DNA from: Bacteriovoracaceae bacterium
GTDB taxonomy: Bacteria; Bdellovibrionota; Bacteriovoracia; Bacteriovoracales; Bacteriovoracaceae
Length of the DNA stretch: 49,118 nucleotides
Assembly: GCA_947446575.1 (NCBI GenBank)
Contig: CANFHC010000025.1
Location: 1-49,118, forward strand
Direction: 5' to 3'
Part shown: piece by piece, positions 1 through 8,816 of the stretch
Layout of the letters: each line of letters begins with the position of its first letter
Numbering within the stretch: position 1 is the first letter of the stretch
Made by a program: the position numbers and the translations under genes
The notes under the pieces: model-generated
Seen by the model: only the letters and a program-made list of their open reading frames with translations
Databases searched by the model: none
What the model was told of the DNA's origin: nothing

Positions 1-89
1 AAAAGTCGAAAACTCTAATTTAATTTTTGATTCCACAATACCTTTTAAGACTTTGCACTTATCAAAGAAAAGAGCAAGGGAGATAGGCC

Positions 90-275
90 ATGATTCATGT
101 TTTGAGGCATACTTAGGAACTAGAGAAGCTAGGATTTTCTACCGAACAGGCTAAAAAGTTTGTACAACTTTGGAATGGAACTTATGGATCAAAACTTTGC
201 AACGAAGGCGGATTTTTAATGAAGGATTTAAAAACGGAGCTTCAAACAGAAATCAAAGATTTTAGAGTGCGCCCT
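90..275 (+). pseudogene. Decayed DUF1640-like coiled-coil gene
   Basis: The frame beginning at 117 reads ELEKLGFSTEQAKKFVQLWNG and continues through the ATG at 219 into KDLKTELQTEIKDF. This resembles the DUF1640/Bdr-type coiled-coil family, in which a helix with a GF-S-EQA motif is followed by ATK-D-L-K-ELK repeats. The reading frame is broken. An in-frame TAG lies at 114. The ATG at 184 opens a second frame (MDQNFATKADF) that stops at 217, and one extra T in the T-run at 212-216 would join that frame to the frame used from 219. A plausible original start is the ATG at 90 after a GGGAG-type ribosome site. I see no continuing homology past about 275. The rest of 1-348 holds no gene I can support. 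The family assignment comes from pattern memory only. Confidence 0.42.
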
Positions 276-348
276 TCTGATCAGACCCTGTTTTTTTCCA
301 GTTTCGACACAACCCTCAAAACTAACCATTTAAAGATTTACATTAGAC

Positions 349-762
349 CTAAAAAAAACGGCTTAAAAAACCCTTCTTTTTTCTTTCGATATTTTCCATG
401 ACATTACCTTTCTCGACTAGGTCTCGGTGAAAATCCGAGGCCAGTTGAGAGCTTTCTAATAAAGCATTATATTCTTGGACAGAAAGTAGACTAACCTTCT
501 CCGCATTTAATTCTTCACATAATTGAAAAGCAAATTGATTTAAATGATCAGTGGAATCAAATGGGCCAATCATCTTTTGATGAATATTGGCGCTTGAGAG
601 TTCCGATTTAAATTTTTCATCATATAAAATATGTGCGGCCGCTGGGTCTAATAAACCTTTTTCATCTAAAAGATAAAGAAGATAGTAGGCAGAGTCACTA
701 TGAAGCTCAGGAAAAGCGTTTATATAGTTATAGACGCCTACAATATATTCTATATCTTTCAT
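349..762 (-). CDS. Conserved-looking hypothetical protein, partner of the upstream TIM-barrel gene
   Basis: This 137-residue soluble protein has no signal peptide or membrane segment, and I do not recognise the family. It looks all-helical with a basic C-terminus (IERKKKGFLSRFF). The region around residues 85-110 (AEKVSLLSVQEYNALLESS) has typical amphipathic helix spacing. Its ATG overlaps the stop of the upstream gene in an ATGA junction (759-762), so the two are almost certainly translationally coupled and probably work together. No terminator is visible downstream. It is a real gene on coding character and coupling; its function is unknown. Confidence 0.7.
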   Translation of the reverse strand: MKDIEYIVGVYNYINAFPELHSDSAYYLLYLLDEKGLLDPAAAHILYDEKFKSELSSANIHQKMIGPFDSTDHLNQFAFQLCEELNAEKVSLLSVQEYNALLESSQLASDFHRDLVEKGNVMENIERKKKGFLSRFF

Positions 763-2486
763 GAGAAAACTCCAAAGTCGACGATGACAGAACCTTCTGG
801 AGAAAGCTCAACTTCTAGTTCATTAGGATAAGTTTGAACAATAACATTAATTTCATCTAAAACTTTATAAACAACAAAATTTTTAGAAAGATTCATTTTA
901 ACTTTTTTGCGATAGCTAGTCGGATTATAAAGCGAGAGTCTTCTGACTTCTTCAAATTTTAATTCGTTCGTAGAACTTGGTCTAGTTCGCCAGTAATAGT
1001 CTATTCCTTCAACATTTTGAATTGGAACATGCATAAGGGAAAAAGTTTCAACAATATTTTTCCAAAATTCAGCATAATCATCTACAGACATTTCTCCAAA
1101 GTTATCACCTTCTATGAGAATTAGACGACCTTCGCCCAATGAAATATTTTGAATTTGAGTTTTGTAATTTACTTTTTCGACGACGAGAGAATTTTCCAGA
1201 AAGAAAGTTTCAAAACGCTTGGCATACTCTTCTGATAAACCAGAGCGGTTTAAGATGACTCGGCCTCCGTTCATGAATGTTTTTAACATATAATTAAAAA
1301 GTGTTCTGTCGACATCGTGACCATGGAAAAGATGGACGTACTCTTGGTATGGACTTTTATTTTCGTGCAACTTTAATGTATCGCTAGAAATAACTTTATA
1401 ACTCCAGCCGAAATTTGCATGCAGGTAGCTCCATAACCCAAGGTGCTCCCAACTTTGGAACATGGCACTGACGCCGTCGATTTTTTCGTAAACTTTAAAA
1501 AAAGAAAGTGGAGTAAAAACAGAGATATCTTCGTATTCATAAGCTGAATTGGCAGATAGTCTCGCAGGCAAATAAGAATTGGCCACCAGATCATTAAGTT
1601 CGCGTGTGAGTACACCTTTTTTCATTCTATGAGAAATTAAAACAGATGAAGGAATAATGTCTTTTGCCAACGATTCATAGAGTTCTGCAGTATAATCAAT
1701 GGTAGAAATAGTTCCCGATAAACGTTTTAAAAATTTAGAAGTCGATGCACCCAAAAAGGCTACATCTAAAGTGCCTTCAAAATTTGCACCAATCGATTCA
1801 CGAGCATTCGTTGTATATAAGTCTTGAACCGTTTTATTAAACTCAAATACGAATTGTTTTTCTTCAATCGGAGAAAGGGTCTCTCCTTCTCTTTTTTTAC
1901 CTTGAAGAAAACGGCCAAAGGCTGAATCAAAAGTTTTTGAAGAATCTTCTAAAAAACTTCTGTATTGCCCATCTTGGAAATATCCTGAGCGAATTCCCCA
2001 AACATCCTCTGCGATCTTATTAGCAGCAAAATATTGACCTAATTTTTTTACGAAACGGTCAAAAGCTTCGAATACGCGAGGATCAAAAAAAGAATAAATT
2101 TTAATTAAATTGTCGTCTGCATCGATAATTCCATAGGCCATCTGTTCTATGTTTAGTGCTAACCCGCGAGCGAGCAAATGGGGCAGGCCGCCATTGGGAA
2201 GAAAAGGAGCTGGCGTCAAAGGAAGAAAAAAAACTACCTGTTTTCCAACTTCTTTAGCGATTTCAACCAATTTTTTTAAATTTGTCTCTGGGCGGTGCTC
2301 ATCAAAATCAAATTGGTCTCCTGTATCAGAGTGAAAAGACCAATTTAATGGAATAATAATTCGCGTTCCAGGAAACTCCTGAAGCTTGGTTCTCCATAAG
2401 CTCGCAGAAGTTTTCCAATAGAAAAACCAATTTTCGCCAGGAAATACTGTGTCTAGGTCGCGTGGGACGGGGGTCGTGAGAGTCAC
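759..2486 (-). CDS. Glycoside-hydrolase-like TIM-barrel protein
   Basis: About 575 residues, with no signal peptide. The N-terminal part resembles clan GH-A enzymes of the GH35/GH42 beta-galactosidase type. A strand ending in IIIPLNWSFHSD is followed by a helix (NLKKLVEIAKEVGKQVVFFL) and then by NGGLPHLLAR near residues 98-107, which recalls the GGLPxWL segment of those families. A later segment (HGHDVDRTLFNYMLKTFMNGGRVILNRSGL, about 395-425) resembles the GATase-like trimerisation domain of GH42. I cannot place the two catalytic glutamates, so activity is uncertain. The start is taken as the GTG at 2486 because GAGGTG lies six bases upstream; a GTG at 2495 is the alternative. The gene is coupled to the small gene behind it. 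A cytoplasmic role in polysaccharide or glycoside processing is inference. Confidence 0.6.
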   Translation of the reverse strand: MTLTTPVPRDLDTVFPGENWFFYWKTSASLWRTKLQEFPGTRIIIPLNWSFHSDTGDQFDFDEHRPETNLKKLVEIAKEVGKQVVFFLPLTPAPFLPNGGLPHLLARGLALNIEQMAYGIIDADDNLIKIYSFFDPRVFEAFDRFVKKLGQYFAANKIAEDVWGIRSGYFQDGQYRSFLEDSSKTFDSAFGRFLQGKKREGETLSPIEEKQFVFEFNKTVQDLYTTNARESIGANFEGTLDVAFLGASTSKFLKRLSGTISTIDYTAELYESLAKDIIPSSVLISHRMKKGVLTRELNDLVANSYLPARLSANSAYEYEDISVFTPLSFFKVYEKIDGVSAMFQSWEHLGLWSYLHANFGWSYKVISSDTLKLHENKSPYQEYVHLFHGHDVDRTLFNYMLKTFMNGGRVILNRSGLSEEYAKRFETFFLENSLVVEKVNYKTQIQNISLGEGRLILIEGDNFGEMSVDDYAEFWKNIVETFSLMHVPIQNVEGIDYYWRTRPSSTNELKFEEVRRLSLYNPTSYRKKVKMNLSKNFVVYKVLDEINVIVQTYPNELEVELSPEGSVIVDFGVFS

Positions 2487-2584
2487 TACTAACACCTCAT
2501 GTCTTACAGTGTCTGTCTAAATTTGTTATAAATTCAGGACTTAATAATTACAAAAATTATAATCTGCAAAAAGGCGGTAAAGCA

Positions 2585-3730
2585 ATGTGGTTTTTCACTC
2601 AAGAAGAAAAAGACCTCCAGAGACTCTGTAAAGATTTCGCGAGCAAAGAATTAGCTCCATTTGCAGAAATGCATGATGAAAAAGAATCATTCAACTTGGC
2701 TGCCTTTAAAAAAATGGGGGAGCTAGGTGTTCTTGGTATTACAGCTGACCCGGAATATGGCGGAGCTGGCATGGGTGCAGTGGCTGCAACAATTGTGATG
2801 GAAGAATTTGGTAAAGCGTGTGCTGGCTCAACTCTTTCCTATCTTGCTCACTCTATTTTGTGTGTAAATAATATTCAAAATAATGGTTCAGCAGAACAAA
2901 AAGCAAAATATCTTCCAAAACTTATCTCTGGTGAGCATGTTGGATGTATGGGAATGAGTGAACCTGAATATGGTTCTGATGCTGTTGGAATTCAAACGAA
3001 AGCGACTAAAAATGCTGACGGAACTTTTTCTATCAATGGTGCAAAAATGTGGATCACAAACGCTCAGTACGCTGATGTCGCTTATGTTTACACTCGCACT
3101 GGAGCTGAGAAAAAAAATCTTTCGACTTTTATTGTGGAAAAAGGAACTCCGGGATTTTCTGTTGGAAAGCCAATTCACAAGATGGGAATGAGATCTTCTC
3201 CTACAGGTGAATTAGTTTTTGAAAATGCCAAAGTTGAAAGTTCTCAATTAGTAGGTAACGTTGGTGATTCTGTTTATCACATGATGAAAAACCTAGATAT
3301 TGAACGCATCACGATTTCAGGAATTTCTCTTGGCATTGCTCAAGCTTGTGTTGAACAATGTGTGAAATATTCTGGTGAGAGAAAACAATTCGGAAAACAT
3401 ATTGGCTCATACCAATTGATTCAAAAAATGCTTGCTGAAATGGCAACAGAAACTGAAATGATGAGAAGTTTTCTTTATACGACTGCTAAAAAATACGATA
3501 TGGGAGAGCGCGGTCCTTCTATGGCCGCACAAGTAAAATTAGCTTTGCCCAAAATGGCAACGAAAATTGCTCTTGATGCAATCCAACTCCATGGCGGTTA
3601 CGGTTACTCTCGTGAGTTTCCTCTTGAGCGCATGATGAGAGATAATAAATTAAATGAAATTGGCGCTGGAACAAATGAAGTCATGATTATGATCATTGCA
3701 AAAAATCTTTTAAAGGGACTAGAAAGCTAA
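2585..3730 (+). CDS. Isovaleryl-CoA dehydrogenase-type acyl-CoA dehydrogenase
   Basis: This 381-residue FAD flavoprotein removes two hydrogens at the alpha-beta carbons of an acyl-CoA and passes electrons to ETF. The family pattern is complete: N-terminal helices, the FAD-binding MGMSEPEYGSD and WITNAQYADV segments, and the C-terminal QLHGGYGYSREFPLERMMRD. The usual catalytic Glu in the C-terminal (I/Y)EGT motif is Ala361 (NEIGAGTNEV). A Glu is instead present at residue 240 in NLDIERITISG. That combination is the isovaleryl-CoA dehydrogenase arrangement, where the base sits in helix G. Leucine catabolism is therefore the best guess, although no other leucine-degradation gene is in the window. 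A second dehydrogenase follows after one base. The ribosome site AAGGCGG precedes the ATG. Confidence 0.88.
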   Translation: MWFFTQEEKDLQRLCKDFASKELAPFAEMHDEKESFNLAAFKKMGELGVLGITADPEYGGAGMGAVAATIVMEEFGKACAGSTLSYLAHSILCVNNIQNNGSAEQKAKYLPKLISGEHVGCMGMSEPEYGSDAVGIQTKATKNADGTFSINGAKMWITNAQYADVAYVYTRTGAEKKNLSTFIVEKGTPGFSVGKPIHKMGMRSSPTGELVFENAKVESSQLVGNVGDSVYHMMKNLDIERITISGISLGIAQACVEQCVKYSGERKQFGKHIGSYQLIQKMLAEMATETEMMRSFLYTTAKKYDMGERGPSMAAQVKLALPKMATKIALDAIQLHGGYGYSREFPLERMMRDNKLNEIGAGTNEVMIMIIAKNLLKGLES

Positions 3731-3731
3731 G

Positions 3732-4880
3732 ATGAATGAATTACAACTTGAATTAAAAAACCAATTAGAAAAATACCGTTTACAAAAAATTGAGCCCCAT
3801 ATGGAGCACGATGACGAGACGGAAAATTTTCGCATGGATATTTTTAACGAACTAGGCGCTCTTGGTTTTACTGGAATGACTCTTCCAGAAGAATTTGGAG
3901 GTATGGGATTATCTTATGAAGATTTTTCCATCGCACTTTGTGAGATCGCTAAATCTTCTGTGAGTTATGCCGTAACAATTTCTGTTTCAAGCATGGTTCA
4001 AGCTATTCTTAATGAATTTGGAAATGCCGATCAAAAGAAAAAATACCTTCCGGCCCTGACTTCTGGAGCTGAGATTGGAGCTTTTTGCTTAAGTGAATCA
4101 GGAGCTGGATCAGATGCTGCTGCTCTTATTTCAACAGCAAAAAAATCTAATCAAAATGGAATAGATGGATACGTTTTAAATGGATCAAAAATTTGGATTA
4201 CTTCTGGGGGAATTGCTAAAACATATATCGTCATGGCACGCACTGGAGCTTCGGGAGGATCCGGCGTATCTGCTTTTATCGTCAGAGACGGCACACCAGG
4301 ATTTAGTTACGGAAAAAAAGAAAAAAAGATGGGATGGAGAATTAGTCCAACTCGCGAACTTATTTTTCACAACTGTTTTATACCTGCCGAAAATCTTCTC
4401 GCAAGTGAAGGTGAAGGGTTTAAAATAGCTATGGCGGCACTTGAAAAAGGGCGCTTTACGATAGGGGCCATTGCAGTCGGGTGTGCAGAGAGAGCTCTAG
4501 ATGAATCAGTTCGCTACGCCCTTACTCGTCAGCAATTTAAGCAAGCCATTTTCGATTTTCAAGGTTTGCAATTTATGATGGCCGATATGGCCACAGAAAT
4601 TGAATGCTCAAGACTTTTAGTTCTGCAATCAGCAAGAGACTATGACAACCAAACTCCCAACGCAAAGCTTGCTTGTATGGCAAAGTTAAAAGCAACTGAT
4701 ACGGCAATGAAAGTCACAACTGATGCTGTTCAGATTTTAGGTGGTGTTGGTTATACGCGCGAATATCCTGTTGAACGTTTCATGAGAGATGCCAAAGTTC
4801 TGCAAATTGTCGAAGGGACTAATCAGATTCAACGAGTCGTTATTGCTCGCAATCTAAAAAAAGAATACACGACTCATTAA
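3732..4880 (+). CDS. Acyl-CoA dehydrogenase
   Basis: This 382-residue paralogue of the preceding gene starts one base after its stop, so they form one operon. Family motifs are FCLSESGAGSD (substrate and FAD region), the WITSGG strand, the QFKQAIFDFQGLQFMMADM helix and QILGGVGYTREYPVERFMRD. The catalytic Glu is in the normal C-terminal place, Glu361 of QIVEGTNQIQ, unlike its neighbour. It is expected to oxidise short or medium-chain acyl-CoA, probably of a different chain type from the upstream enzyme. The tandem may represent successive or alternative substrates in branched-chain or fatty-acid breakdown. The specific substrate cannot be read from the sequence. Confidence 0.9.
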   Translation: MNELQLELKNQLEKYRLQKIEPHMEHDDETENFRMDIFNELGALGFTGMTLPEEFGGMGLSYEDFSIALCEIAKSSVSYAVTISVSSMVQAILNEFGNADQKKKYLPALTSGAEIGAFCLSESGAGSDAAALISTAKKSNQNGIDGYVLNGSKIWITSGGIAKTYIVMARTGASGGSGVSAFIVRDGTPGFSYGKKEKKMGWRISPTRELIFHNCFIPAENLLASEGEGFKIAMAALEKGRFTIGAIAVGCAERALDESVRYALTRQQFKQAIFDFQGLQFMMADMATEIECSRLLVLQSARDYDNQTPNAKLACMAKLKATDTAMKVTTDAVQILGGVGYTREYPVERFMRDAKVLQIVEGTNQIQRVVIARNLKKEYTTH

Positions 4881-4899
4881 TTTTTTTTGAAAGGTATCT

Positions 4900-6153
4900 A
4901 TGAGCTTAAATTTTATTTTTTCTGGGAAGCCTAAAAATATTGATTTGAAAAAGTTAGACTCTTTTAAGAACATTATTAAAAATCCCGCGACTCAATTTTT
5001 TCATACGTTCGAACGAACAGATTTAATTGAGAGTTCAAAAAATATTTTTAATCTTTTCAAAGAAAAAAAAGTGTTTGTCCACATTGGAATTGGCGGCTCT
5101 AGCCTTGGTCCAGAAATGCTTGTTAATGCTCTTAAAAAAAATGATCAAGAATTTATTTTTGTTAATAATATTGACCCTGACGAAATTCATTCTCAACTAA
5201 AAAATCTAAACATCAATGAATGCCTATTTTATTTTGTTTCGAAGTCAGGTGGGACAGCTGAAACAATGGCTGCCCTTGCAATCATCACAAATTTTCTCAC
5301 AGACAAAAATGTCGCAAAAGCTAATTTAAGAAATTATTTTGTTTTTGCTACTGATCCAAACAAGAGTGAACTTCTCGACATGGCTCGCGAGTTAAATATA
5401 TTGCACCTTGAAGTTCCCAGTGATGTTGGAGGCCGATTTTGTGCGCTTACTCCAGTGGGTTACCTCCCTGCTCTTTTTGCAGGAATAAATATCGATCAAC
5501 TTATTATTGGTGCAAAATCAGCTCAGAAACTTTGCCTGTTGGAATCTAAAGAGAATCTACTTTTAAAAACTGCTGAATTTTTATATGAGTTAAAACAAAA
5601 TAATCAGATTGATCAAACAGTAATGATGCCCTATTCATCAAAATTGCGCTCCTTTTCTTTTTGGTTTGCCCAATTATGGGCTGAAAGTTTAGGAAAAAAA
5701 ATGAATCGCCTTGGTGAAACCGTCAATATTGGATTCACGCCAATTGTTGGATATGGGGCTACAGATCAACACTCTCAGATGCAACTTTTTATGGAAGGTC
5801 CAAAGAATAAATGCCTTTTCTTGATTGAAGTTTTAAATTTTGATCACGACTATTTGCTTTCTTCAGTTTTAACGGGAAAAACCCAAGATAAATTATCAAG
5901 TTTTAGTTTATCCCAATTGATGAGAGCAGAGTTAAACGGAACGATTAAAGCATTAGCAGAAAATAGCCGGCCAACAATCCATATCCAAATAGAAAGAAAT
6001 GACGAATTTCATTTGGGAGAGCTTATTGTATTCTTCGAATCTCTAACGGCCTTAATGGGTGAGTATCTAATGATTGATCCTTTTGATCAACCAGGAGTTG
6101 AGGCAGGAAAGATTTATGCATTTCATTTTTTGAACCAGTTGAAAAAATTCTAG
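4900..6153 (+). CDS. pgi: Glucose-6-phosphate isomerase
   Basis: It interconverts glucose 6-phosphate and fructose 6-phosphate in glycolysis and gluconeogenesis in the cytoplasm. Both SIS sugar-phosphate sites are visible: HIGIGGSSLGPEML near residues 62-75 and FVSKSGGTAETMAAL near 108-122. The signature-like ESLGKKMNRLGETVNIG is near 265, followed by GYGATDQHSQMQLFMEGP, which contains the conserved Gln-His pair. At 417 residues it is a compact bacterial form, shorter than the roughly 550-residue E. coli type. The GAAAGG ribosome site lies just before the ATG, and the gene follows the acyl-CoA dehydrogenase pair by 19 bases, so co-transcription is likely. Confidence 0.93.
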   Translation: MSLNFIFSGKPKNIDLKKLDSFKNIIKNPATQFFHTFERTDLIESSKNIFNLFKEKKVFVHIGIGGSSLGPEMLVNALKKNDQEFIFVNNIDPDEIHSQLKNLNINECLFYFVSKSGGTAETMAALAIITNFLTDKNVAKANLRNYFVFATDPNKSELLDMARELNILHLEVPSDVGGRFCALTPVGYLPALFAGINIDQLIIGAKSAQKLCLLESKENLLLKTAEFLYELKQNNQIDQTVMMPYSSKLRSFSFWFAQLWAESLGKKMNRLGETVNIGFTPIVGYGATDQHSQMQLFMEGPKNKCLFLIEVLNFDHDYLLSSVLTGKTQDKLSSFSLSQLMRAELNGTIKALAENSRPTIHIQIERNDEFHLGELIVFFESLTALMGEYLMIDPFDQPGVEAGKIYAFHFLNQLKKF

Positions 6154-6207
6154 CTTCCAGTTAAAATTATAGCCTAGTAATCGTTTTTTTATAAGGATCA
6201 AACTTTA

Positions 6208-7119
6208 ATGAGTACTGATGATACAACCATCGTCTTAACAGATATAAGAGCAGCTTTGCAAGCTTCAGAAAAAGAAGCGCAACTAAAACCTGCGGCACTT
6301 CTGGTTGTTGGTGGCGATTTAAATGGAACTCTCTTTGATTTAATTGGACCGCAAGTTGGAATCGGAAGAAATGCTGACAATACAATTGCATTGGAATTCA
6401 ATGGTGTTTCAAGATACCACTTCAAACTTTTAGCAAGTGGTGAAACACATGTATTAGAAGATTGTGGATCAAAAAACGGAACTTATCTCAATAATAAAAA
6501 AGTAGAGATGCTCACTCCCCTTGCTAAGGGTGACATTATCAAAATTGGAAGTATCGCCCTTAAGTATTTACCTAAAGGTGACCCAGAACGATTAACTTAC
6601 GATAAATTAAATCTTGAAGCTAATACTGATAAACATACTGGTTGCTATAACAAAGGTTATTTCAACAACCGCATCACCCTAGAAGTAAACAAATGCAAAG
6701 TAACAGGTGAGCCGCTTTCACTTATTATTTTTGACTTGGATCATTTTAAAAAATTAAATGATGGTTACGGACACGATGCTGGTGACTATGTTTTAAAAGA
6801 AATGGCCGCTATTATTCGAGCAAACGGCATTCGTGAGCAAGATGTATTTGCTCGCTACGGTGGAGAAGAATTCGTCATTCTTCTTCCAAAAACAAATCTA
6901 AAGCAATCATTCGAAATCGCTGAACGACTTAGAAAATTGATTGAGAACAAAGAATTTCTTTACGATGGGAAAAGACTTCCTGTTACAGCATCTATCGGAG
7001 TTGCAGATTATCGCCAAGGCGTTGTCACCGGAACAGATCTTTTCAAAAGAGCTGACGAGGCCGTCTATAAAGCTAAGGAAGGCGGCAGAAATCAAGTACA
7101 ATTCTATAGGGGCCAATGA
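6208..7119 (+). CDS. FHA-GGDEF diguanylate cyclase
   Basis: Makes the second messenger c-di-GMP from two GTP. Residues about 30-115 form an FHA phosphothreonine-binding domain, with the conserved GIGR, VSRYH and SKNGTYLN motifs. Residues about 130-303 form the GGDEF domain, with the active-site loop GGEEF at 218-222 and the FDLDHFKKLND metal-binding strand. An inhibitory RxxD site (R209 to D212) lies five residues before the loop, so product inhibition is expected. There is no membrane segment. The FHA domain implies that activity or location is set by a phosphorylated partner; a Ser/Thr kinase is encoded at 13288-15291. FHA-GGDEF cyclases are known in Bdellovibrio, where they govern predation decisions; a similar role here is inference. 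The stop overlaps the mutL start by four bases. Confidence 0.93.
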   Translation: MSTDDTTIVLTDIRAALQASEKEAQLKPAALLVVGGDLNGTLFDLIGPQVGIGRNADNTIALEFNGVSRYHFKLLASGETHVLEDCGSKNGTYLNNKKVEMLTPLAKGDIIKIGSIALKYLPKGDPERLTYDKLNLEANTDKHTGCYNKGYFNNRITLEVNKCKVTGEPLSLIIFDLDHFKKLNDGYGHDAGDYVLKEMAAIIRANGIREQDVFARYGGEEFVILLPKTNLKQSFEIAERLRKLIENKEFLYDGKRLPVTASIGVADYRQGVVTGTDLFKRADEAVYKAKEGGRNQVQFYRGQ

Positions 7120-8816
7120 GTCTAGAGAAACGCGACTTTTCTAATCCAAAAATTGAAATTTTGCCCGAACATATTATCGACCAAATCAAGGCCGGAGAAG
7201 TCTTAGAGCGCCCTGCCTCTTTAGTTAAAGAGTTGATAGAGAATTCGCTAGACGCTGGATCAACTGAAATCAATTTACACCTCATCGAAAATGGTCTCGA
7301 CCTCTTGTCTATTGAAGACAATGGGCATGGGATGAATTTTGAAAATCTTCCGTATGCTTTTCTACGCCATGCTACATCTAAATTAAAAACTTACGACGAT
7401 CTTTATCGTCTTCATAGTTTTGGTTTTAGAGGAGAAGCACTAGCAAGTGTAGCAGCTTCAGCAAGAGTGACATGCACGAGTCAGCCTCATGATTTAAATG
7501 TTGATGGTGGAAAACTTATAATTAATGGAGGCGCACAAGAATTATTAATTCCTAACCGTGCTAGCTCGCAAGGAACAAGTCTTTATATCAAAGATTTGTT
7601 TTACAATACACCTGCTCGCTTAAAATTTATTAAATCAAAAGTCAGCGAAAAATCTGCACTCAAAAAAATGCTTTATGCTTTCGTTTTGTCTAATCCTCAT
7701 ACTCATTTTTCCATAAAATGGGATGAAAAAGAGAGAGAGATTTTTAAGCCTGAAACAAGTATTGCGAGAGCTGCCCAAGTTTTTTTCGGAAGGGCCGCAA
7801 AAGATGGAAGTTTACAACTTTGGAATTCCTACGAAGAATATGACAACTATAAAGTAGAAGTTTATTTTTCACCGACTACTCACACGACTCCTCAATACCG
7901 CCACCATTATCTTTTTGCCAACAATCGTTTTTTTCAAGATAAGTCCTTGCACTCGGCAGTTCTTAGAACTCTTGAGCCACTTTGGCGCTTTGGTGAAAGT
8001 GGCCATTATATGGTCAAAATAACAGTCCCTCCCACCGACATCGATGTAAATGTACATCCTAATAAAACTCAAATAAAATTTTTAAAAGCAGATGTCATTT
8101 ATTCTTTATTGGTCACGGGTTTAAAGTCTGCAATGAAAAAAAATGCAGTGGCTGAAGCAGATCCAACTCCAGCTTACAAGCAAGATCAGTTTTTTTCGAG
8201 AGATGAAAATCAAACTTTCGATCTTATGAATATGACAAATCAGACAGGCTCGATGGATGTCTCTGATCAGTCTTCCCTATTTTCTCAAGCATCAGAGAGT
8301 TCATCCCCTCTGATAGGTTTTATAGACACATCCATTGTACTCTTAAAACTAGATGGATCATTTTACGTTTGTGATTTAAACAAAATGATGGCTGAATATA
8401 TTTCTACTTCACTTGCACAATTTAGAGAAAAAGAAGAAGTCTCAGGGCCATTGCTTATAAGTGAGCCTTTTAAAATTTCTAAGGGAAAAATTGATAATCA
8501 CTTTGAAGATTTAAAAAACTTAGGTTTTGAATTAGATCGATTAAATTCTGAAGTTATCGCTCTCAGAACTCTCCCTCGATTCGTTCCCCAAGCTCTCTCT
8601 CGCGATATAACTAACACTCTCATAAATTTTTTTGATCAAGCAAAAAATCGTGAGTACAGTCTCGATCAAGTAAATCTTTTCCTTCAAGCCAATTACCCAA
8701 AGGTCTTTTCTATTCCAGAACATCTTATTGTTTTAATAGTTGAAAGACTTCACCAGGCTAAAGGAAGTTCATTAGTTCTTTTGTCTGAAAAAAACGTTAA
8801 AGGACTATTGAAATGA
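7116..8816 (+). CDS. mutL: DNA mismatch repair protein MutL
   Basis: 566 residues. The N-terminal GHKL ATPase domain is intact: IENSLDAGS, the ATP-lid IEDNGHGM, FLRHATSKL and HSFGFRGEALASVA. It is followed by the transducer domain, with LFYNTPARLKF and the DVNVHPNKTQIKF signature. After a polar linker the C-terminal dimerisation domain (about 405-566) is present but has lost the endonuclease signature. Where DQHAxxE is expected there is D420-LNKMMAEY, and no C-terminal metal-binding Cys/His cluster is seen. MutL couples MutS mismatch recognition to strand removal; nicking by this protein itself looks unlikely. It overlaps the cyclase gene upstream and miaA downstream by four bases each. The mutL-miaA order is conserved in many proteobacteria. 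Confidence 0.95.
   Translation: MSLEKRDFSNPKIEILPEHIIDQIKAGEVLERPASLVKELIENSLDAGSTEINLHLIENGLDLLSIEDNGHGMNFENLPYAFLRHATSKLKTYDDLYRLHSFGFRGEALASVAASARVTCTSQPHDLNVDGGKLIINGGAQELLIPNRASSQGTSLYIKDLFYNTPARLKFIKSKVSEKSALKKMLYAFVLSNPHTHFSIKWDEKEREIFKPETSIARAAQVFFGRAAKDGSLQLWNSYEEYDNYKVEVYFSPTTHTTPQYRHHYLFANNRFFQDKSLHSAVLRTLEPLWRFGESGHYMVKITVPPTDIDVNVHPNKTQIKFLKADVIYSLLVTGLKSAMKKNAVAEADPTPAYKQDQFFSRDENQTFDLMNMTNQTGSMDVSDQSSLFSQASESSSPLIGFIDTSIVLLKLDGSFYVCDLNKMMAEYISTSLAQFREKEEVSGPLLISEPFKISKGKIDNHFEDLKNLGFELDRLNSEVIALRTLPRFVPQALSRDITNTLINFFDQAKNREYSLDQVNLFLQANYPKVFSIPEHLIVLIVERLHQAKGSSLVLLSEKNVKGLLK

Noticed and set aside
219-401. Intact-looking 60-residue ORF at the left edge
   Set aside because: Its first part continues an upstream frame with no start and the second part is unrelated, so it is treated as part of a pseudogene rather than a gene.
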